Shown: positions 1 to 13,272, numbered from the stretch's first letter. The stretch: DNA of 64,000 nt from Cryptomeria japonica (GCF_030272615.1 NC_081406.1:165709521-165773520), one strand, 5' to 3'. Program-made: numbers and translations. Notes: a model not told the origin generated them from the sequence alone.

Positions 1-1313
1 AAAAGTGGTGACTCCCCCATCATAGGGATCATCTATTTGTTATGCTCGTGCAAGATTTAGTATATCACATCCTTCCCTGCCACATCAGGATTCATAAGGT
101 ATGTAGTACCAAAGTCGAAGAAATATCAAGATGTGGGCTAAATTTATCACAACTGGCCATTTGACCTTTAGGGATAAAAAGTGTTTGAAGTGTGTTCGTT
201 TTACAAACCTAGTGCAAATTGAGCTGACTTCAGGCTTTGGAAATACATCTTAAAATACATCTGAAAGAAGGGTCATATACAAGTCCAAGGATTGGGTTGA
301 TCTAGACCCATACTCATTTGTGCCTTTTGAGGCTACATTCTTGTGTTTGTGTGCTTGCTTTGTTTTCTTGTCAAAGAAAAGTCAGAAAATCAATCCCAAA
401 AACAAAGTATTCATCCAACATTTCTCAAAAACAAACAAAAATACCAAAAACAAAGTGCGAACAACAAAGAGTCAAATTTTATGACCATTCTTCACATCTT
501 GCGAAAGAAGAAGCGTCATCAGAATATCACCTTGAAAAGAAGACCATTAAGCTCAAAGGCTTTGATCAAAAAGAGGAAATTCTTCTATCTCAATAGACAA
601 ATTTTTGTCTCACATAGAGTCTTTCTACATCACATGCGTCTATACCTTCAAGGTAAAACAAACGAGTTTGATTCAGAATCATTGAATCACAGAGCTTTTA
701 TGCAATATAGAGCTTTGAGTTATCACAAAAATCAAGGAGGAAAGATTAATCCCAACTTCTTCCCAAACATCTGTATCACCTACAACACAGCTCGAGAAAT
801 ACCTCCAACACCTGAAAGGGAAGAGATAGAGTTTGTCCCATTCGTAACACAAAGTTTTTATTGAAAGTTGAAAACAAAACACCCATCATCTCATTCATAC
901 ATCATCATTCCATCATCAATTCATCCCAACTCTCAAAACATTAAGAGGTTCTTGTCCCAAGATCCTTTTTTAGATATTGCTTGAATCAAACACATCACAT
1001 CACTTTTTAGATTGTTTCTACATCTAGGATAAGCTCATCCTAAGAGACACATCTACGCAAGGTAAAACTAGTTCATGAGTGAATCCTCTCATTACTAGGT
1101 AGTCAAAATCTGTAACACATCTCAGATTTCTCTACACCTTATCACATCAAAACTTATCAAACAAACAAGCAATTAAAAGAAGGAATTTCGGTTACATCTA
1201 CCTTAAAAGTACTAGAGATCCACATACAACACAAATCACCAACCATCAATCTTTCATTTCATCGACAACTCATCATCATCTTCAATCAACTTCAACAAAA
1301 ACTTGTAAGCAAA
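1..1313 (+). other. Retrotransposon 5' leader (untranslated)
   Basis: This stretch lies between the expected 5' LTR (to the left of the window) and the gag ATG at 1314. It is A-rich, with many CAAAAACAAA-like stretches. A 173-codon open frame at 343-864 shows no recognisable domain and no homology to gag, so I treat it as chance. The first bases (tggtgactccccc, from position 6) sit where a primer binding site could be, which would put the 5' LTR just off the left edge. I cannot confirm that. Confidence 0.5.
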
Positions 1314-3299
1314 ATGGCTCAAACCCGATCACGGTCAAGGCAACGAGAAATAGAAAGGGAAGAAGAAGAAGAGGAAAATCTCAATGAATTTCAAGAAGCA
1401 CTTGGAGGAAATGCAGATGACGAAAACCCATGTACTCCCACTCCTGCAACAATAGAAAGGGCTCAGCATAACCCTCTCTTTAACAGATTGTTTGACGAAA
1501 TACTCAGAAACAATGCGGATGCTCACTTCTTAAAACTCGCTCAAGAAGGAGCCAAACTCCCCTCTGACTTTGATCTTGCCCAATTAAGACAAGCATCAGA
1601 AAGACAAAGTTGCCATGAAGAAGAAAGAGGTAGAGATCCCATCAAATATAACATTCCTCAAGGTAACCCACCACCTCCTCCTCCAAATGAAATGGAGATG
1701 TTGCGGCAACAAGTCGAGAATCTTGCCCAACAACTTCATTGTGGTGTTAAGACCAATCAATTTTCACTTAACGACATCTATCCCTATCCATTTGATAGGA
1801 ATCTTTATATGCCACCCTTTCCATGAGGATTTGAAACACCCAAATTTGAAAAATATAGAGGAAAGGGGGATCCCCGTGATCATGTCCGAGAATTTCATTC
1901 CGCTTGTCTTGAAGTGGCATATGAAGACACATATTTAATGCGCCTTTTTCCCCAAAGCTTGGGAGGAACAACCACATCATGGTTTTCCCGACTACCAGGT
2001 GGCATTAGAACATTTGAGGAACTCATCCAGAAGTTCCTATCTCATTACTTTTATAACATTGAACGCGACATCACCATGGCTGATCTATGCAACACCAAAC
2101 AAAAACCAGGTGAATTATTCTCAGTATTCCTGCAATGATGGCGCCAAATGTCTAGCAGATGTTCTCTTCAGTTACCTGAATGAGAACTAGTCGAAATATT
2201 CATTTCCAACTTAAACGAAGAAATGGAATTTCACCTAGATGTCAAAGACACAGACTCTTTTAACGATATGATCACCAAGGGTTTAAAATGTGAAAGGGCA
2301 CTCATCAAAATCTTTAATGAACCAAAAGATGGTTCTCGCCCGCGCTTCAATAGTGATAAACCAAACTTCTGGAACAAGAACAAGAATATTGTCAACGATG
2401 GAGTGGTGGATGCCAGGACTGTCCAAACTGCACAACCTGTGGTTTGATTTGCAGGACAAAATCCTCCACTTCAGAATAACACAAATGTTCCTCCTAATCA
2501 AGGTCACATCACATCTCATGATGAACCAAGACCTCGTCTACAAAAACAAAACTGCATATACACTCCCTTAGGGGAACCCATTGAAACAGTGTTGCGACAA
2601 CTCATTTCTCAGAATTTGATCACTCCACCTAAGCTATCAAACTATGAGCCTAAGGTCAAACCGGCATGGTGGCGAGATATTGAACACTGTGAATTCCATC
2701 AAGGAAGAGGACACAAGACAAGTAATTGTCACCGATTGAAAGATCTCATTCAGGATCTTATTGATCGAGGAGAAATTGAAATTGAAGGACATGACCCAAA
2801 AACAACCAATAATGATCATCAGATGTTCAAGAATCCACTTCCATCACAAGATCAAAGGGGTCCTTCCACTTCTAGGCGAGGCACTGATACCACGGATTAT
2901 ACACAGGCTGCGTATAATTACACTGTAAATCATCTATATGATGCCAATGAACAAGTTGCAACTATAACCTTCAAAAATCCCAACTCAAATTGCAATGTTG
3001 TTACGCGTCGCGGCAAAGTTACCATAAAGGCAGCTCCACAAGGCACCACCTCCATCCCAAAGCAGTACAATCTTGTGGAACAATTAGACAAAACCCCTGT
3101 GCTTATATCCATTTTAGAGCTTTTGCGTCTATCGCCATCTCATAAAACTATCTTGGATCAAGCACTCCAAGAGGCGTCAGTCCCTGCAAACTTGAATACA
3201 GACCAATTTCAAGCAATGGTTGGAAGTCTAAAGTCATCACCTTGTCTCACTTTTTCCGAAAGTGACAACTCTTCCTTCCAGCAACCTCATAACGCTTCG

Positions 3300-3533
3300 G
3301 TACACATTGAAGGCTTTATCAATCAACATAGGATCAAGCAAGTCTTGATCGATAATGGAGCAGGCCTAAACATTTGTACACTACAGTTGGTCACAGCATT
3401 GGGATATGCAATAGAATCAGTGGATCCTCGCAAGAAGATCACCATCAAGGCCTATGATAATGCAGAGCATTCATTCAAAGGAGCTGTGGTACTACCAATC
3501 CGAGTGGGCCCTGTGGTAAAGCACATCATCTGT
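3300..3533 (+). other. Aspartic protease domain within gag-pol
   Basis: The segment GFINQHRIKQVLIDNGAGLN contains the single catalytic Asp, in a DNGAGLN version of the usual D-S/T-G loop. [13 protein letters not shown] follows just past the TAG at 3534; it is the conserved C-terminal protease motif of plant gypsy elements. The domain would cut the polyprotein as a dimer. The stop lies between the catalytic loop and the C-terminal motif, so the domain is broken. Confidence 0.8.
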
Positions 3534-4079
3534 TAGGTTCTGGACCTTCCTCTGCCATATAATCTATTATTAGGGAGACCTTGGATACATGACATGCAAG
3601 CTGTTCCATCTACCTACCATCAATGTATCAAGTTCCCACATAACGGTACAGAGATCACAATCCTGGGCGATGCAAATCCCTTTGCATTTTGCCATAATAT
3701 CAACCATCAACCAGAGATTACTGTCCCTAATAATAGAGAAGCCATTTCCTCCACATCATATGTAAGTCCTGCCTCTCTTGCCAGTTCGAACACCCCTATA
3801 CCCAAGCAAGAAAAGCTTAAGATGAAAGTAGAAGAGGAAGGTCCTGGAGAATACAACTTGAGTCAGCTCTTTTGTGTGGGACAAATGCCCACTTCTCCTA
3901 GAACACATGGTAAACCACAACAGTTACTCCAACAACCACTAATCACGCCTGCATGTGCCTTGACGCCTTTTGTCCTTGGAAAGAGTCAAGAGGAAGAGAC
4001 ACAAGATGAGGACCTAGCGGAATGGATCTATAAAGATCCCATCACCACTGATAAACCGCAAGTTACACTTCCTACGGAA

Positions 4080-4215
4080 CAGTATGGCAAAGGCCTCCTC
4101 ATTATGCAAAGAATGGGATATGATGGTTAGAGTGCTTTGGGATACTGCAAACAAGGACGACACGAACCTCTGCTACTAGAATTAAAACCCAAAGGTAATA
4201 CAGGCCTGGGCTTTG
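4080..4215 (+). other. G-patch-like segment in gag-pol, between protease and RT
   Basis: The residues [13 protein letters not shown], then a TAG at 4128, then SALGYCKQGRHEPLLLE and GNTGLGFE have the spaced glycines and aromatic/aliphatic positions of a G-patch RNA-binding motif. G-patch segments are known next to the protease in some retroviral and plant gypsy polyproteins. A nucleic-acid-binding role is inference. The stop codon falls inside the motif. Confidence 0.6.
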
Positions 4216-7200
4216 AAAAAGAAATCCTTCCTAAACTCAGATTCAAAGGAAAACCCAACAAACCATTTTTCCCACCTACTGCAAAGAGGACACCTTTCAT
4301 AATCAAAGCACCATCAAGCACTATCCCCACTGCCCCATCGAGGCTCACAACTCCACCGCAACCATCACCAATGCCAAACATCCCACCAATCGAATCAGTA
4401 ATCCCATCCGCGGCAGCCATCACATCAATAAAACCATTTGCAGCAACAATTGTATCCGAACCCGCAGCAACATCTATGACACCAGCCGTTCTAACAAAAG
4501 CCACTAAGTCAACACTGCCGATACTTCCAGTAACAAATCCTTTAATCCCCATCACAGTTCCTGCAGCACCAATTACTACAAAAATACATAAACCAATCAC
4601 ACCTGCCGTGTTTAACTCCAAAGACATCCCAGTATGGTATAGCAATCTAATGTTGGAAAGTGATTCAGAGACCGACTCACATGAGTGGGAATTTGATTCT
4701 GTACAACTTAACACTTCAGATGAGGAAGACACGTCACCACCTCCGCCACGCAAAGACATACCTGTTTACGGAGAAGCACAGATAAAGACCACTTGGGTTC
4801 CTGAGCTGGAAACATCTTCCACAGACCCTACGTCTCATCCTATGCCTGATTCTGACAAGGAGAGTACCATCAACGACCTTCACCACACTGTCTTAACCCT
4901 CACTGATACATCTAACGCACTTAACCTAATCGATGAAGTAATGGCCATTATCCACCCTGAACTCATCGAATGGAACCAATCAAATCCTCCATGTCTTGAC
5001 CTCTTCCAAAACGATGAGGCTATCATTGACTTTTTGGAATTAAGGGATAATCTACCAAGTGGGGATCACAAAGCTGGATTCGCCATTGAACTTAATAGCG
5101 TAGCATACTTCGGGGCGAATGCCAAACCCTTCAGCTGCAAAAATATAACAATAAAACATGGATCTTCCAGTGAAAACCACACTGTGGCGCTGTTTGATCT
5201 GACAAAAGTAAAAAGAAAGAGCGTATCCAACGGTGAAAACCTCTCTGAGGCGCCTGAGGATGAAGGGTTTGACATTCTCCCTGCTAGTACACAACCGGAA
5301 CGATCAATGATTCTTATCGAGGAAACCAATGAATACAATGTGGGGACTCCTGAAAATCCTCATATTATACATCTGGCATCTCTTCTCACTCCAGAGGAAC
5401 AGCCAAAATTTATAGAGTTCTTCCAGTAGCGTCAGATCAACTTTGCATGGTCATATGCAGACATGTCTGGGCTTGATCCGGATTTAGTCATGCATCATCT
5501 CACCGTAGCAGAAGGAGCCAAACCTGTCAAGCAGAAACTTCGAAAGATGCATCCCCAAATTGCAGTGCTAGTCAAAACAGAACTCAAGAAACTCCTAGAT
5601 GTTGGTTTCATTAGGCCAATTGATTATGCAGAATGGATCTCCAACATCGTGCCTGTCGGCAAACCAAAAGGGGGCATTCGTATTTGTATCGACTTCAGAG
5701 ATCTGAATAAGGCATGTCCTAAGGATGACTTCCCCCTACCAAATATTGACATCATAGTGGATCTGACAGTAGGACATGCCATGCTTTCACTCATGGATGG
5801 CTTTTCAGGATACAATCAAATAAAGATCGCACCCGAAGATCAAAATAAGACAGCCTTCACATGTCCATGGGGCACATATTGCTGGAATGTAATGCCTTTC
5901 GGTCTAAAGAATGCAGGAGCGACCTATCAAAGAGCAATGACCACCATCTTCCATGACATGATGCATACCATGATGGAAGATTATGTAGATGACTTACTAG
6001 CAAAATCACTCACCAGAGAAGGGCATCTCCACATCTTAGATAAAATCTTTGATAGACTCGAACAATACCATGTTCGACTCAACCCAAAGAAATGTGTCTT
6101 TGGAGTGACCTCCGGGAAGCTTCTAGGACACATTGTCTCAAGCAAAGGCATTGAGGTCGATCCAGCAAAGGTTAAGGCAATCATGGACATGCCACCACCA
6201 AAGAATATCAGTCAACTAAGAACACTACAAGGGCGGCTTCAATCCATCCGAAGATTCATTGCACAATTGGCTGATAAGTGTCACCCATTCACACACTTGC
6301 TACACAAGAACATCCGCTTTCAGTGGGATGCCCGATGCCAACAAGCATTTCAGACGCTTAAAGACTATCTCATGAATCCACCATTGCTGATGCCACTAGA
6401 TCCAAGTAGACCATTGTTACTCTATATATCAGCAACAAGTACAGCATTGGGTGTACTACTGGCACAACATAATGCAGAAGGAAAGGAGTGTGCTATTTAC
6501 TACATCTCTCGAACACTGGTGGGCTATGAACTCAATTACACACCTATTGAGCGGGCTTGTCTAGCAGTAATCTTGGCAGCCACTAAATTGAGGCACTATC
6601 TGTTAACACACAAGGTGCAACTTATTGCAAAGATTGATCCACTCAAGTACTTACTCAGCAAAGCAGCATTGACAGGTCGCTTGGCCAAATGGGTGATGAT
6701 TCTAAGTGAATTTGACATTGAGTATCTACACCGTAAAGCTATCAAAGGTCAGGTTATTGCAGATCAGTTGGTCGATGCACCACTCATAGGCGATCATCCC
6801 CTCATTTCCAATTTTCCAGATGAAGAGATATTCATGATCATAGAAGCACAGCCATGGAAACTATATTTTGATGGTTCATACACTAGGCACGACTCGGGGG
6901 CAGGCATTCTGTTTATCACACCTCAAGGTGACAGCATCCCGAAGTCTTACAGGCTCACATTTCCATGCACAAACAACATAGCAGAGTATGAGGCCTTGAT
7001 CACAGGACTCAGGTTAGCCGTACAATGGAAATTACAAGAACTACAAGTATATGGCGATTCCCAACTAGTCATTCGACAAGCAACAGATGAATATCAGACC
7101 AAAGATGATAAACTCAAGCCATATAAGCAAATGGTGGACAATCTTAAGACATCATTTACTACTATCACTTTTGAGCAGATACCAAGAGATCAGAATCGAG

Positions 7201-8606
7201 CTGCTGACGCTATGGCTACCATCGCATCTCTACTAGATCTTCCACAGAATTCAACACGCTACGAGTTCTTGGTAGAACAGCTTTGGATCCTCGCTTATGA
7301 TATCCCCGAATCCGAAATGATATGTCACCTTGTTGGTTTCGAATCCCCATGGTATGGTGAGTTCTACACCTATCTCCGCGATCACACCCTTCCTCCCAAC
7401 CAACCAAATAACCAACGTAAAACCTTCATTCACCAAACTGCTCGATATACCATTATTGCCGAAACCCTATACCGACGTAGTCTTGATGGTACTCTCCTTA
7501 GATGTCTAGAACAAGATGAGATAACAAAGGCTTTGGAAGAGGTACATGAAGGAATTTGCGGGACTCATGCAAGCGGTCCATCACTAGCCAAAAAGATCAT
7601 GCGAGCTAGATACTATTGGCCATCTATGGAAAAAGATTCCTACTACTTTGTCAGGAAGTGCAAGAAATGTCAAATTCATGGTGACCTGATATATGCACCA
7701 GCCCAGGAACTGCAACCAATCACAACACCATGGCCTTTTTGTCAATGGGGTCTTGACCTTGTGGGTAAGATTCATCCGTTTTCATCCAATGGCCATAAAT
7801 TTATTATTACCACCACCGAATATTTCACAAAGTGGATCGAAGCTGTTCCACTTACCCAAGTCACCGGCAAGCAGATCGCCTCATTCATCCTCAATTACAT
7901 CATCTGTCGGTATGGTGTACTCGTGTCCATCATCACAGATAACGGTCTTCCTTTCAAAAATCAGGATGTCCGTGAGCTTTGTGAGAAATTTCATATCCAA
8001 CATCGCTTTTCCACTCCCTATTACCCACAAGGCAATGGTCAGGCCGAAGCATCCAATAAAAACATATTGAGGATCCTAAAGAAGACAATCAATGATGCCG
8101 GCCGTGATTGGCATGTTCAACTAAATCCAGCGCTATGGGCATATCGAATTAGCATTCGAACCCCTACAGGTGCAACTCCTTATTCATTGGTCTATGGTGC
8201 AGAAGCTATCTTGCCTATTGAGGTCGAGATACCATCATTATGAGTTTCCTGGCACAATCTCATCGATGATGAAGCCTATAGAGTATCCCGTCTTCAGGAC
8301 TTAGAGTTACTTGATGAGAAACGACAAGCTGCATACAATCACCTCAAAGCCTATCAGCAGCGCATGAGCAGAAGCTACAATCACCAAGTTAGACCTCGTA
8401 CATTTGAGGTAGGTGATCTTGTTCTATGAGAGAATCCTCACAACCAACCAAACAGAGAACATCAAGGCAAGTTTGAATCAAACTGGCTGGGCCCATATGT
8501 TGTCACTGCTGTGTTTGGGTCCGGGGCATATCAATTGGCTACATCAGAAGGAGAACCGCTTGCAGATCCAATCAATAGCATGCACCTAAAATGGTTTTAT
8601 ACCTAA

Positions 8607-9350
8607 GGTGTATAGAGCATCAGGCTCCCCTACATACCAGAAAATACCAAAAACATTTCAAAAAAAAAAAATGTCCTGAAGAAAATACAAAAACATTCAA
8701 AAAAGTAAAGAAAAATCATGCATCCAAACGGTGAACAACCACTCCGGTGGCACCTTGGGTAAGTACGATGGTGAAAACCTGGCAAACAGGCGCCACTCGT
8801 AAAGGCTATGGCTCCATTGTCTTTCAGACTTGTTGCGATCGCATCTACTTCATACATACATCCATCCATCCAAAACCATGGCTTGTTATTCCTCTGCAAT
8901 TATGATAGTACTCCATACATCTTGCATCCCGCTTTTTCATAGTCATGTCTAAAATTGGGGGCAATGCCTTTAACCTATTGATGGAAGTGGATTCTACATT
9001 GTCTTATGATTCATTAAGTTCTTCATTCAAAGCAATCGTCAAAAATCCAAAAAACATTCAAAAAAAAATATCTCGCAAAAATCCAAAAACATTCAAAAAT
9101 GTCTCAACAAAAATACCAAAAACATTCAAAACAATTCAAAATCCAAAAACATCGACAAACCATTGAAAAATCCAACAAAAACATGGCAACACATTGTACA
9201 TACTCGTCCATGCAGATACCAAACAAACATGGCGACATACTTAACAAAATGACCATTTATCAATCAAACCAAACAACATCAACACTCAAAACTGTCTTCA
9301 ACAAGGATGCATCCTTCCTTACAAAAACAAAGACAAGATGACATTTTCTT
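8607..9350 (+). repeat. Post-pol spacer with a CCAAAAACATTCAAAAA minisatellite
   Basis: Variants of ccaaaaacattcaaaaaa recur at about 8640-8705 and 9050-9180. A tract attgggggcaatg at 8955-8967 resembles a polypurine tract, but no LTR-like TG start with promoter signals follows it, and the better tract lies at 14381. The two open frames here are low-complexity Lys/Asn/Thr strings and are not credible genes. Confidence 0.5.
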
Positions 9351-11223
9351 TGACAAGAAAATTCTGTTTACACTATCAAATACTTGGTTGATTTATGGTC
9401 TAGTAATTTATATTAGGATCTTTCAGCATTGTTTTGTATCGTTTGCGCATTACTTCCGATGAAGTTCTGGGGCATGTACTAATGGTGTCTACGTGGGAAG
9501 TTCACTAAGCTATGTGATCATAGGCAAAAATACAGTCATAGATCACTACGGCTTGCTGACTACAGCGTATACCTCGACCATATGAGCATGAACCATTACC
9601 AAGGATCCATATTCTTTATTCTTTATGTATATACTGTTTGTTTGCAGGTACAATGCTCATTCTTTGCTTCCTCTCCATCCAAATTGGATAAAGGTTTTAT
9701 TTCTTAGTACGGTATGCACTTGTCTCAGGATTTGATCAGCCTAAGATCAAGGAGGACGATCCAAGTCATGCACAAAAGGAGATAATCCTTGTCTGTTCCG
9801 CAAGCAATACTCTGGTCGACTTGACCCTTATATCAAGTCGTTTGTATTAACTTGCTATATTAAAATCCATGAAAGAAATACTCAGGTCATCTTGAATCAC
9901 TGTGTCAAGATGCTTGTATTCTCTTCCAACATTTTAAAGCTCAATGATGAAAATAGAGCACTATGGATCCTCATTTCGCCTCATCTGTTTATATATTGCA
10001 TTCTGTTGCATATCACCCATCCATTCATTCATTCATATGTAGGATTTACATGCAAAAATGACCAATAAAGCTAGTCTTGGATACAATCACGATCAAGTAC
10101 TCTGATACATTATCAATGCATCACACAAAGTCTGACAAACCTTGCATTCCTCATGATCATATCATCCTCACATTTAGTTGCATCTTGCATTAAATATTTA
10201 GGTGCATCTTGCATAAAACATTTAGTTATATCTTGCATTAAACATTCATGTCATTTTTAAACTATAGTTCATTTTCTTGACATTTAGTTTTCATTAAATA
10301 TTTGCATCATTGCATTAATCATAAATAATTAGATTCATTCATAGGATCAAATTGCCTTTGATTGTTTTAAATCATTTACTAAGCATTCATATAGTGTTGA
10401 TTATCCATCATCATTTCATTATCATTTATCATTTATCATTACATCACATTCATTTATAATTAAAACAGTGCATTCATTCATCCAGTTATTAAAGTATTTT
10501 ATTATGCTCATTTTAGGATTCATTTCACATCGCATTCATTATCCTCTTTTTAATTGCATTAAGGTGCAGTTATTAAAAATATTAGTTATAGTATCATCAC
10601 ACTCTCATATTTAAGCATTTAGATTCATAAGTCCATTTGTTTACAAATCATTGGTTCATACCATTTCATATATCCATTTTTACATATGCATTCATTTAAA
10701 TATTATCAAATAAACATTTGTACTTTACATTTTGTTTATCCATATTGCATTCATTTAACAAAACATCTAGATGCATATCCATACATAAACATCATTCATT
10801 CAAACCATCACATTTTACATCATCACATAAAGCATCTCATCATTATATCAAAATAGGAAACACCATAATCCTGTTCATCGATTATCATAAGTATACATCA
10901 TCATCATAGCATTCCATACATAAAGCATTGCATCAAACAAATCAAAACCAATCATATATAAACCTGCATTTCATATGTCAGTATCCCACATCATAAATCA
11001 TCATAAAAACATGCATAAAAGAAACATCTCATCAAAATGCATACATATACACACATCCATCTAAGCAATAAATCATCATCATGCATAAACATCCATACAT
11101 AATCAAATGCATATCATCACAATATGGGATCTCCTCATATATATCATCTCATATATCAGAGTACAATGAAGTCTACAAAATCGGCTACCAAGAGCCATCC
11201 AAGATACAGTCCATGAATAAACA
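9351..11223. repeat. AT-rich, CATT/CATCA-rich spacer in the Tat element
   Basis: No protein-coding signal on either strand. From about 10150 to 11120 the sequence is dominated by degenerate cattcatt, catcattt and catacat words, a simple-sequence spacer often seen between pol and the 3' LTR of very large Tat elements. The boundary to the antisense gene is gradual. Confidence 0.5.
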
Positions 11224-11255
11224 ATGATACAATATATGTATGCAAAAATGCTCTC

Positions 11256-13272
11256 TCAAATGCCGCTCTGGCCCGATGCTGTCCCACCACCTCTACCTGC
11301 TCCACCACTGGTGCCTGCACCACCTGATCCATCTCTCCGTGGAGGCCTCATCGAACCCCCACTCCCTCCTGCATCCCCTGATCTCTCCTGTCGTAGAGGA
11401 CCCATCACACCCCCATTGCTCTGCATCCTCTGTGATCGCTCGGATCTGGCCTGCCGCATCTGCAAATAACTGAGAGCTCGCTGGCTAACTGGTACAACCT
11501 ACTCATATAAACCCCACCAGTACTCTATCTCTGCCTGCGCTCGCCGCATCTCCCTCATCACCTCCCCTGTAGGACCCTGTGCTCCTACTCCAATCCGAAC
11601 CCTCTCCTGTAACTCGGCCAATCTCTCCACCGCAGTATCTCTCCCGCAGCACCACCGTCAGCTCTGACTTTCGTGCAAATAGCTGCACATCCCTAGCTGC
11701 TACCTCCTCCTCTAATCTCTTTATCCGAGTCTATAAGTAAACTATCATATGATCCCGCAGATCTCTAGTACCTCCCTCTCCCGTGTCCATCGCCACCTCA
11801 CCTGCATCCCCCTCTCCAGTAGGTCCCTCCCCTGCACCACCCTCTCCAGTAATCCCCTCTCCTCTATCCATCGGGATCTCTCTCTCCATCCCCCTCCCAT
11901 TCAACTGCACTCCTCCCTGCATCAAAGGTCCCTATGATATCTGCAGAGGGAGTCCACCTCTCCCTCTCCGCTGCCTCGGCATCCCCAACCCACCTCCCCC
12001 TCCCCCACCTCCTCCTCCACCACCTCCCCCACCTCCTCCTCCTCCTCCTCCTCCTCCTCCTCGACCTCCTTCTCTTCGTCCTCGTCCCCATCCCCTCTCA
12101 TCCTCAAAAGCTGGGATCGGCTCTGCTGGGTCTGATATCCATCGGATCAGGTGTGCTGCTCGGTATTGTGTATACTCCGCTGTCACCCCTGCATCAATGA
12201 CCCTCGGTCGTAGGTCCCATGGCCTCGCCTGCAATGTCCGAAACTCTGCCAGTGCCTGATCATACGGTAGCACTGGACCCCATGCATACCGCTCCCGAAT
12301 CACCCGTGCATTCTCCCCTGATTCGCTAGGCAGTCCCTGCTGCCGTCCAAACTGCCTCATCACTCATCCAGGCACCTGTCTCTCCACATGATATGAGGTC
12401 CTCCCAATGAGGAATCGGGTCATGAACACATACGGTAGTGCCTCTGCGTCATCATCCCATGGCTCACACTCCAAGTATGGCCGCCATATCACTGCATCTA
12501 AGTCATCCAATGCCCACCACCACCACTCTAACTTCCCCAAGTGGGGCTGACTCATCATGCCACTGTACATAAACATGTATGGCTGATCCACCGCATGGAA
12601 TCTAAGGCTCACAGGTTGGGTCACTGGTAGGTGCTCCCATGCCCAAACATGTAGCAGCGTCATGCCCACTGCTAGAGAACCCCTCCCTCGATACACTACC
12701 TCGTGGAGCTCCTAATACATGTGCACCTGCACGCACGGCCCCCATGCAAATCGGGTCCCCTTGGTCATCTTCATCTCTATCACCTGTCCCCATCCCACTG
12801 CCAATCCATGTGACCCCCTGTCTGGACACAGAAGTCCTCCCACAATCCTTGACAACACTGTTGGAAGGGGCTCATATAGTGCCGCTATATCCTCCCATGC
12901 GATCGAGCCATCGTCAATATATACATCATCATCAAAAATCCTCTGACATGAAAGCGTCCCCCAGGATCTGTCATATGTGACCAGCTCCTCTCGAATCGGA
13001 ATCCGAAGGATGTGCCACACGTCCTCCAAGGTCACAGTCATCTCTTCTTGTGCCAAATGAAAGGTGCATGTCTCACTGTGCCACCGCTCTGCCAATGCTA
13101 TAATCAAACCGTGATTCATACGAATCACAGGCATGTGCATCACCTCGTACAAACCAGTCGCAGCAATGCAGTCTATCTCAGTCTGAGTCAATCGGTCCCG
13201 CAACCCCTGTGTCGCAGGATGACGCTCGCCTAACTGCAACACGCTCAGATCCTCCTGCACATAGACATTCAT
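11256..13272 (-). pseudogene. Antisense plant mobile domain (PMD, MAIN-like) gene in the retrotransposon, degenerate
   Basis: The frame opens at ATG 13272-13270. PMD hallmarks are visible: TGLYEVMHMPVIRMNHGLI, then HLAQEEMTVTLEDVWHILRI, then RGSLAVGMTLLHVWAWEHLP, then the block around VIWRPYLECEPW and VMRQFGRQQGLP. A glycine tract of about 25 residues follows (CCT/CCA run, 11990-12065), then a Glu/Arg-rich tail with a short coiled coil (TRIKRLEEEVAARD). The frame is broken by TAG at 12712-12714, TGA at 12364-12366, TAG at 11932-11934 and TAG near 11731, then shifts frame near 11650 and has another TAG near 11507. PMD proteins include Arabidopsis MAIN/MAIL1 (gene silencing, genome stability), and the domain is often carried by transposons. 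The role here is unknown. Confidence 0.85.

Larger units (their letters stand above)
1314..8606 (+). pseudogene. gag-pol polyprotein of Tat-lineage Ty3/gypsy, nine in-frame stops
   Basis: One reading frame runs 2430 codons from ATG 1314 to TAA 8604-8606 without a frameshift. TGA occurs at 1824, 2136, 2181, 2445, 8241 and 8427; TAG at 3534, 4128 and 5427. Order along the frame: acidic gag N-terminus (TRSRSRQREIEREEEEEE); capsid-like region (about 1830-2330); a C/H-rich motif CEFHQGRGHKTSNC near 2690; protease with LIDNGAGLN near 3345; a G-patch-like segment across 4090-4210; a proline/threonine-rich linker; reverse transcriptase with YVDD at 5982-5993; first RNase H; second RNase H starting LYFDGSYTRHDSG near 6860; integrase zinc finger (H-x3-H-type start near 7548, CKKC near 7660); and the DDE core (GLDLVGK, ITDNGLPF, GQAEASN). 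It would copy and integrate the element. As it stands it cannot make a full protein. Confidence 0.92.

Noticed and set aside
343-864. 173-codon open frame in the retrotransposon leader
   Set aside because: Lys/Asn/Gln-rich, no domain, lies before gag in the untranslated leader.
4127-4759. 210-codon minus-strand frame with Gly/Val/Ala-rich product
   Set aside because: It is the antisense of the Pro/Thr-rich linker in gag-pol.
8950-8970. attgggggcaatg as the polypurine tract of the Tat element
   Set aside because: No LTR-like sequence follows; the tract at 14381 is followed by an LTR start with a TATA box further in.
11783-12259. Pro-rich + strand frame
   Set aside because: Antisense of the glycine tract of the PMD gene, which has real domain similarity.
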